This document shows, in pieces, positions 58,101-64,000 of a DNA stretch of 64,000 bases. The number at the start of each line of letters is the position of its first letter. The stretch's first letter is position 1. The DNA is taken from positions 119,424,999 through 119,488,998 of the forward strand of contig JAKGHH010000001.1 in the NCBI GenBank assembly GCA_022828595.1, read 5' to 3'. Position numbers and translations under genes: made by a program. A model generated the notes under the pieces. The model ran no database searches. It had not been told where the DNA came from and saw only the letters and a list, made by a program, of their open reading frames with translations. Source of the DNA: Nelumbo lutea. Taxonomy: Eukaryota > Streptophyta > Magnoliopsida > Proteales > Nelumbonaceae.

Positions 58101-59372
58101 GAACCAGAGCCTAAGGATTTTGGTAGTCAAATTCCTGTGTTAACTGGCTCAAAGAAAGTACAAGAGGTGTGGACTTGTACACTCAATCAGGTGAGCGCTA
58201 GAAGCAATACAGATCTACAAAGTCATCTTCATGGAAAAAATCACCAGGCCAATGTGACAGAGCTTGAAGAAAATAAGAACATAACTAAAAACAAGACTAC
58301 CTGTATTCCAAAACTGAAGAATGCTGGTGAGTCCATGGTAGCACCAAAGATAGATACATTCAGTAATGAGCCAGGGCCTCAGAATGTTGGGAGTGAAATT
58401 CCTCGGTTCACTGGTCCACCAGAAATAGCAGAATGTGTTGAAAGCTCAAAGAAAGCACAAGGCAAGTGGACTTGTACACTCTGTCGGGTGAAAGCTAGTA
58501 GTGAGATAGATCTACAAAGTCATCTCCATGGTCGAAATCACAAGGCCAAGGTGTCACAACTTGAAGAAAATAAGAGCATAACTAAAGACAAGACCGTCTA
58601 TCTTCCAAAACTGAAGAATGCTGGTCAGTCCATGGTAGCACCAAGTAGTGAAATTCCTCGGTTCACTGGTCCACCAGAAATAGCAGAATGTGTTGAAAGC
58701 TCAAAGAAAGCACAAGGCAAGTGGACTTGTACACTCTGTCGGGTGAAAGCTAGTAGTGAGATAGATCTACAAAGTCATCTCCATGGTCGAAATCACAAGG
58801 CCAAGGTGTCACAACTTGAAGAAAATAAGAGCATAACTAAAGACAAGACCGTCTATCTTCCAAAACTGAAGAATGCTGGTCAGTCCATGGTAGCACCAAG
58901 TAGTGAAATTCCTCGGTTCACTGGTCCACCAGAAATAGCAGAATGTGTTGAAAGCTCAAAGAAAGCACAAGGCAAGTGGACTTGTACACTCTGTCGGGTG
59001 AAAGCTAGTAGTGAGATAGATCTACAAAGTCATCTCCATGGTCGAAATCACAAGGCCAAGGTGTCACAACTTGAAGAAAATAAGAGCATAACTAAAGACA
59101 AGACCGTCTATCTTCCAAAACTGAAGAATGCTGGTCAGTCCATGGTAGCACCAAGTAGTCATACTTTTAGTAATGAGCCAGGGCCTCAGAATGTTGATAA
59201 ACAGGGTGAAAAGATGGTGGAAGCCAAGGCTCAGAAGAAAAATGAACCTTGGATGAGAGAATCTGCATTATGGTGCGATACATGCAAAATACAATGCCCT
59301 GGCGTGTCACAAATGATCTCCCATCTTCTTGGCAAGAAACATAAGGCCAAGCTGAACGAACAGGCACAGTAA
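55104..59372 (+). CDS. HVA22: HVA22/TB2-DP1 protein fused to a U1-type zinc-finger array
   Basis: Proposed exons are 55104-55156, 55518-55544, 55688-55810, 56128-56380, 57077-57151, 57441-57527 and 57696-59372. All are GT-AG and in phase, giving about 764 residues; the small 57077 exon is the least certain. Exons 1-4 encode the HVA22 (TB2/DP1/REEP) domain: PLVTLVYP, then QKWLTYWVLYPLI and WFPFWPYLKLMAACWLVLPHFNG. This family shapes ER membrane and in plants is often ABA/stress-induced. The last exon encodes C-X2-C-X12-H-X5-H fingers of the U1/matrin type (for example WTCALCQ then DLQSHLHGKKHKAK, near residues 278-300), a fold that often binds double-stranded RNA. There are six finger units. 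Unit 2 has lost its second Cys (CTLNQ). Units 3-5 are identical. Unit 6 (LWCDTCKIQCPG then SHLLGKKHKAKL) is diverged. No stops or frameshifts, so probably functional. The membrane-plus-finger role is inference. Confidence 0.85.
58392..59156 (+). repeat. Three identical 255-bp in-frame tandem repeats
   Basis: Units start at 58392, 58647 and 58902 with AGTGAAATTCCTCGG and end with GTAGCACCAAGT. By eye they are identical over all 255 bases. Each encodes 85 residues: a SEIPRFTGPPEIAECVESSK linker, one zinc finger, and a Lys-rich spacer ending KLKNAGQSMVAPS. Two older, diverged units precede them in the same exon. Confidence 0.95.
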
Positions 59373-60229
59373 AAATAGGTAGTGACCTCATTGAATCCAC
59401 CACAGGAAGGTCAACAATAACAGATACGTATGTTGAAGTTATGGAGGTTAGTTTTGAAAAAATGAATATGATGTACAAGGGTAAATGAGGTGGAACAACT
59501 CGGGAGAGGAATTATCCTAGACAAAGTTGTGTATCTGAAAGTGAATATTCTATACTAGACAAAGTTAAGAGGTTAGACTTGGGTTTTTTTTTTTAGATTA
59601 CTGAAAGTGAATGTTCTATACTCCTATGGTGATTTTTTCTGATCCTAATTATACTACGGGAAGGGTTATAGTAGAAGGTGTATTTTGTTGGCAATCCCTT
59701 TGTTTCCCTCTCTCTCTTTGCCCAGGGAAGTGATTTCTGGGCAAAAATTGCCCGATAACTCTGATGCCAGTGTTGTTACATGTTTTCACTTATCTGGGTA
59801 AAGAGAGAGGCAGGAGAGGATTAATGATTTCGGCGGGTGGATAAGCAACTTATCCCTCAAGGACCGGACAAGTTGCTTTCTATGAGACCCATATAGTGGC
59901 GCAAGAACATAGGGAAATTGATCAATTACCCGGTTTACCAATTTATCCCATGATACAACAAATGAACGGGGCCTTAGACACAACAATTTATATAATTAGC
60001 CTAGTTATTTGAAATCAAGTTGGCATGTGATGATGGAGAGATTGAGGTTTAATACCCAGGCTTTAACCCCCCAACTTCCCTCTCCATTGTTTGTTTGAAA
60101 GTGTAATAATTACATTAGGAATTATATTGGTATTGGTGAACTTTTTTTTCTCTCTCAACTCTGAATGCAAAGAATGTTCTTTTGAATTCTGAAAACTGTC
60201 AAATGTCCATTTTAATCCCATATATGAGA
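59373..60229. other. 3' flank of the HVA22-zinc-finger gene
   Basis: Probable 3' UTR, then spacer. A phrase ATGAACGGGGCCTTAGAC near 59962 resembles a Tourist-like terminus, but no left partner was found. No gene. Confidence 0.45.
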
Positions 60230-60826
60230 TTTTATTTGTCTATGTAATTCAATAAAAAATAATATAAAAAACTATTATAATGATTAATAATTAATTAATA
60301 AAAATCAATAGTTATTAATAAATAATTTGTGTTAATTAATAATTAATTATAATCATTATTATTATTATTTAATGATTAATAATAATTAAATAATATAATA
60401 GTTAATAATTAATTAGCAACTATTAATTAATTTTTAATTAAAATATAATTTATAATTAATAATAATTATTATAATAGTTAATTAAAATTTAAAAATTAAT
60501 AAATATGAATTATTAATTAATATAACAATAATAATATTTAATAATTAATTATAATTAAGAATTAAGAATTAACAACAATAATAACTATTAATTTTTTGTA
60601 ATTCAAAAAATAAATAATATTAAAAATGTTATCATGATTAATAATTAATTAATATATTAATAATAATGATTATTATTGATTACATTACATAATACTAATT
60701 AATTATTATTAACAACTAATAAATAATATTTAATAACTTAATACTTATTATTATAATAATTAATTATGAATTATGAATTAATAGTAATTATTTAAATATT
60801 AAATATTAATTATAACTTTGGAGCCG
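60230..60826. other. AT-only block with self-complementary phrases
   Basis: Built of TTAATAATTAATTA-type words in both orientations, with almost no G or C. Similar in style to 12660-14012. No gene. Confidence 0.7.
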
Positions 60827-60943
60827 ATGCATTGATTTTTTTTCGTCGCAGTCGCAGGGACGACAGTTTATTATAAGAGGATTAAAATGGACACGGTCGT
60901 TAGCCTGATGCCTGGTATCTCCTGCCATGCTGCCATCTGAACA

Positions 60944-61001
60944 CGTTCCAACACCATTCCAACGTATGCGGTGTGAGATAGCGTTGGAATGGTGTTGAAC
61001 G
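60944..61001. other. Strong hairpin
   Basis: CGTTCCAACACCATTCCAAC-G (60944-60964) pairs with CGTTGGAATGGTGTTGAACG (60982-61001) across a 17-base loop. It has one bulged base and is otherwise fully complementary. It is too short for a usual plant miRNA precursor. It could be an element core or chance structure. Confidence 0.7.
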
Positions 61002-62094
61002 TATTACAATTTTGATGGCAGAGGAGATTCGGACTCCGGACCTGGGCCTCGGGTGTGGGCATGCAGTCGTAGAGGTAAGAGGAGGAATACTTTTGGAATT
61101 TCGAAATAAACCTTGAAAAATGAAGAAACCGTAAATTCGAGGGCAAATTACAAAAAACCTGAGCATTCAACGAATCGGACTTCATTCGGTGTCACATTTA
61201 TTTTCCTTCCAAGTTCCAACTTTTAACTTTTCGGGTCAGCGATAAGTTTAATGACTCCAACAAGGGATTAATCCCTTGTGGATAGATCAAATTTATACAA
61301 ACATTTTCCCTACACTGCTAACTGCTAAGATGTTTTAATCTCGTAAAATTTCGGTTCGTAAGGCTAGTAATGCTTTAGCTCACACTTTGGCTTTTAATGC
61401 CTGTAAATATGATATGCAAGCCTCACATGAATGATCTGATGTTGTATTAGTGTTAAATAATTAATATACTTTTTTCCCTACACTTCATAATGCCTTATAT
61501 TCAAACGTTAATTGTACTTTGGGTTTAAGAATTCTGATTTTGGGCTGAATCGTCGTTTAACTTTTCACACATTGAATACGTCATGGGTGAGTCACTGTGT
61601 CGTGGCCTTCTTTAAAGGTCATCATCACGCACATCATTTCCTACGTGAGTTGATTTAAGATGTAATTAAATTTATGATTATGTGGCAAATTAAAATCAGT
61701 CATGTTGAAACTCATGCACATCTTAGCATGTAATTGGAACATTTCATGTATTTGTCACTCGGAGACCTTTTTAATACAGGATTGGAATGTACTGTGGGAA
61801 CTCAAATTTGCATCTTTACATGAACAGTCCAGCTAACATACCAACTTTTTTTTTTGGTAATAGCTAATGTACCAACTGAGACACCCCTCAATTGGTAAAA
61901 GGGTGGATTCTTATTTTCAAATCTTATCAATCTAATTGATCAGTTCGATTTCAGTTCAATGTTTAAAAAAAAAAAAAATCAAAGGTATTGGTTTGATCTC
62001 GGTTAACTAATATGAAAAAATGGTAGTTAATTGAACTTACCGCTATATATTTATATTATATATTTCTAATATTTATATATTTATTATATATTAT
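61002..62094. other. Spacer, no recognised gene
   Basis: No gene. The last part (about 61930-62094), with AATTGATCAGTTCGATTTC-like phrases, has a counterpart to the right of the solo LTR (CCAAACTGATCAATTGATT near 63435), so the LTR may sit inside an older palindromic repeat. Confidence 0.45.
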
Positions 62095-63397
62095 TGATGA
62101 AAGGTGATTTGGCGCGACCTAATAAGTAGAGGTCACGTGGATGTGATATGCCCGAAGGATGACAATTGAACGAAAAGAGCCCAGTCAACAATAGTTAGAG
62201 CTTGGGTGTTCGGTCACCTCGGCGTAAAGGCATCTCGGCACCTAATCTAGTTCGGGCACAAGACCCAGAGTGACACGTCATCAACTCCAAAAGCTTCCCA
62301 ATGAACTCCGAACCTCATGGGATCACACCGCATAACGGAAGGCATTATCTTCACCCCGCCCGGATCGGGCGGAGACGATAAACCTCCTTAATTGGTATGT
62401 TACTCCCTGACTAAAGCGTAAACAAACCTCATCTACTCAGGCCGAAGATCCTGGGACCGTTTCGTAAGACCCATGACAACTTAGCTATAAAAGGGCTACA
62501 ACCCCTCCAAAGCCCAGGTGATTTAGTGCGATCTAGCTACTCTCAGTTGGAGGTCATCTGGCTTCCAGACAGACGGCGGACTGAACCTGCAAGTATATCA
62601 GAGAACCCCAGGATGCTAACTCGGTGAGGTCACTTCGATGCTTAAGTTAGTAGGCTAGTAGCGAGCTAAAATTGCTTGAAAGTAGAGAGCTTGAGAGCAG
62701 GAAATCACGCATACCTTGCACCCCCGAGGGGTGGTGCCTTTATATAATGGAGTCCTCACGGGTTTTGCGGAGTGGTTCCGAGATTCTTGTTATGATGAGA
62801 TCTGTTTCCGCAATAATGGGGATAACTTGGGGCTTATCGAGTCCGCCCGAATCGGTCGGGGGAGATAACGCTAGCTGTTACGCGGCGTGATCCCGCGAGG
62901 CCCGGAATCTAATGGCGAGATCATTGGGGTTGCCACGTAGTGGTCTGTTAATATTACTCGAGCTACTGCTCTTTAGATCCGGCCTGGGGCGAACACCGAA
63001 GTGCCTTGGGATCGAAGTGGTCCTGATCCGACCTTACACCAAGGTGAACTCGTCCCAAGGTGGTTTGATTATCTGAGCTCGATTTGTTGCGGACTTGGCA
63101 TGTCAGGCCGAGCTGTCATCTTACTAGTTAGGTCGCGTCCACGTGTCCCCCTATTACTAGGTCGGGCCAAATTGCCCTTCATCACCAGGTATGTGCGATT
63201 GTTTACATTCAAGCTCCTTAATATCCAAAGCTTTAGTTTGCAACCATAGCATATTACTAACTTAAGCATCGGAGTGACCTCGCTGGGTCTTCCACCCCGA
63301 ATTGTCTGATTTATTTTCTTGTAGTTCAAACTAGCTCACTACATAACTAGCTCCCAAGTCATCTTCCAGCTAGGAGCAACCATATCGCGCATCATCA
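62095..63397. mobile_element. Solo LTR (1,303 bp) with perfect 5-bp TSD
   Basis: It begins TGATGA and ends TCATCA (TG...CA, short inverted ends). It is flanked by ATTAT at 62090-62094 and 63398-63402. The interior is GC-richer than its surroundings and contains TATAAAAGGGC near 62481. No coding domain. The superfamily is not assigned. Confidence 0.82.
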
Positions 63398-63520
63398 ATT
63401 ATAAATTCAAAAGAATATGAAAAACCAAAAAACCAAACTGATCAATTGATTAGCTAATTAGTTTTGATTCGGTCTAATTTGATGATGAACCCTTGATAGG
63501 TTAGTGTGATTTGTACCAAG

Positions 63521-63958
63521 TAGACTTGGCAATTGGGTCGGGTTCGGGTTGGGTCAATATATTTTTGCTTGATTTTAGGCCAAGTTGAATTTCAGGTTGG
63601 GTCATGAAATGCTAGACCCTAACCCTAAATGTTCGGGTTAGGGTTGACCCATGGGTCATCCCAAAAAATAGTGAAATTTAAAAAAATAATGAAAAATACA
63701 TGAAAATACTAAATTTAAATGAATTAATCTTAAAATAAAAAACTTGAACATTTAATAATTAAAGAGTAAACAATAAAGAATAAAAAATAAATAGTAAAGA
63801 ATAAAGAGTGGAAACTTCTAAAAAATACATAAATAGTCCCAATTAGACTTGGCAATCAGGTCAAACGGGTTGACCCATGACCCAACCCAATCCAACCCAT
63901 TTTCTCCGAGTTGGGTTGGGTCGGTTTCATAGGTTGGGTCAACTTTTTGCCATGTCTA
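63521..63958. mobile_element. hAT-like MITE (438 bp) with perfect 8-bp TSD
   Basis: The ends TAGACTTGGCAA and TTGCCATGTCTA are inverted. GTACCAAG flanks both sides (63513-63520 and 63959-63966). GGGTCGGGTT-type phrases lie near each end. A second copy of the left end (TTAGACTTGGCAATCAGG) occurs internally near 63844, which suggests a tandem or nested fusion. Confidence 0.88.
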
Positions 63959-64000
63959 GTACCAAGATATCTCATTTTTTTCAATTCTCAGTATTATCAT

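Noticed and set aside
58392..59156. Regular repeats considered as a CRISPR-like array
   Set aside because: The units are contiguous coding repeats without spacers, in a plant gene.
1..64000. tRNA and rRNA genes
   Set aside because: None recognised by eye on either strand. The only tRNA-related sequence seen is the copia primer binding site.

Overview
This is nuclear DNA from a flowering plant. The genes carry GT-AG introns, the protein families are plant-type, and the spacers are AT-rich and packed with MITEs, hAT, Mutator-like (MULE), Helitron and LTR-retrotransposon sequence. The exact lineage cannot be read from the window. A grass seems unlikely, but that is only an impression.

Three genes look intact or nearly so. 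(1) 196-1103 (+) holds the last three exons of a twin CX9C CHCH-domain protein (CHCHD2/CHCHD10/Mix17 type, mitochondrial); its 5' end lies left of the window. (2) 6664-9467 (-) is a complete three-exon gamma-glutamyl-peptidase-like class I glutamine amidotransferase of 244 codons, with a 2 kb first intron. (3) 55104-59372 (+) is modelled as a six-coding-exon gene. It joins an N-terminal HVA22/TB2-DP1 ER-membrane domain to a large C-terminal array of U1/matrin-type zinc fingers. Three of the array units are identical 255-bp tandem copies. This is the most interesting protein here.

The rest is repeats, often nested. At 10-12.6 kb there are MITEs, a minisatellite and AT-rich DNA. A 2.86 kb hAT-type element (14021-16879) sits in the AT-rich DNA and a Helitron-like 3' end follows at 17826. 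At 19-28 kb there are a Tourist-like element with a nested MULE, a 1.9 kb long-TIR element, a duplicated 0.3-0.4 kb segment and several Tourist MITEs. At 29.7-31.6 kb a palindromic element has a different hAT-type element in each arm. At 32.65-34.87 kb a MULE carries a 645-bp, almost wholly self-complementary element with a perfect 9-bp target duplication. At 38.9-51.0 kb there are two Pack-MULE-like elements: one carries a truncated, frameshifted receptor-kinase fragment plus a signal-peptide exon, the other a reverse-strand wall-associated-kinase tail. A decayed Ty1/copia element (42082-46978) lies between them. At 60-64 kb there are AT-rich DNA, a solo LTR with perfect TSD (62095-63397) and a hAT MITE with perfect 8-bp TSD (63521-63958).

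The genes do not form a pathway. The main story is serial transposon insertion, with gene-fragment capture, around three unrelated genes. All boundaries were read by eye; no alignment or database search was possible.
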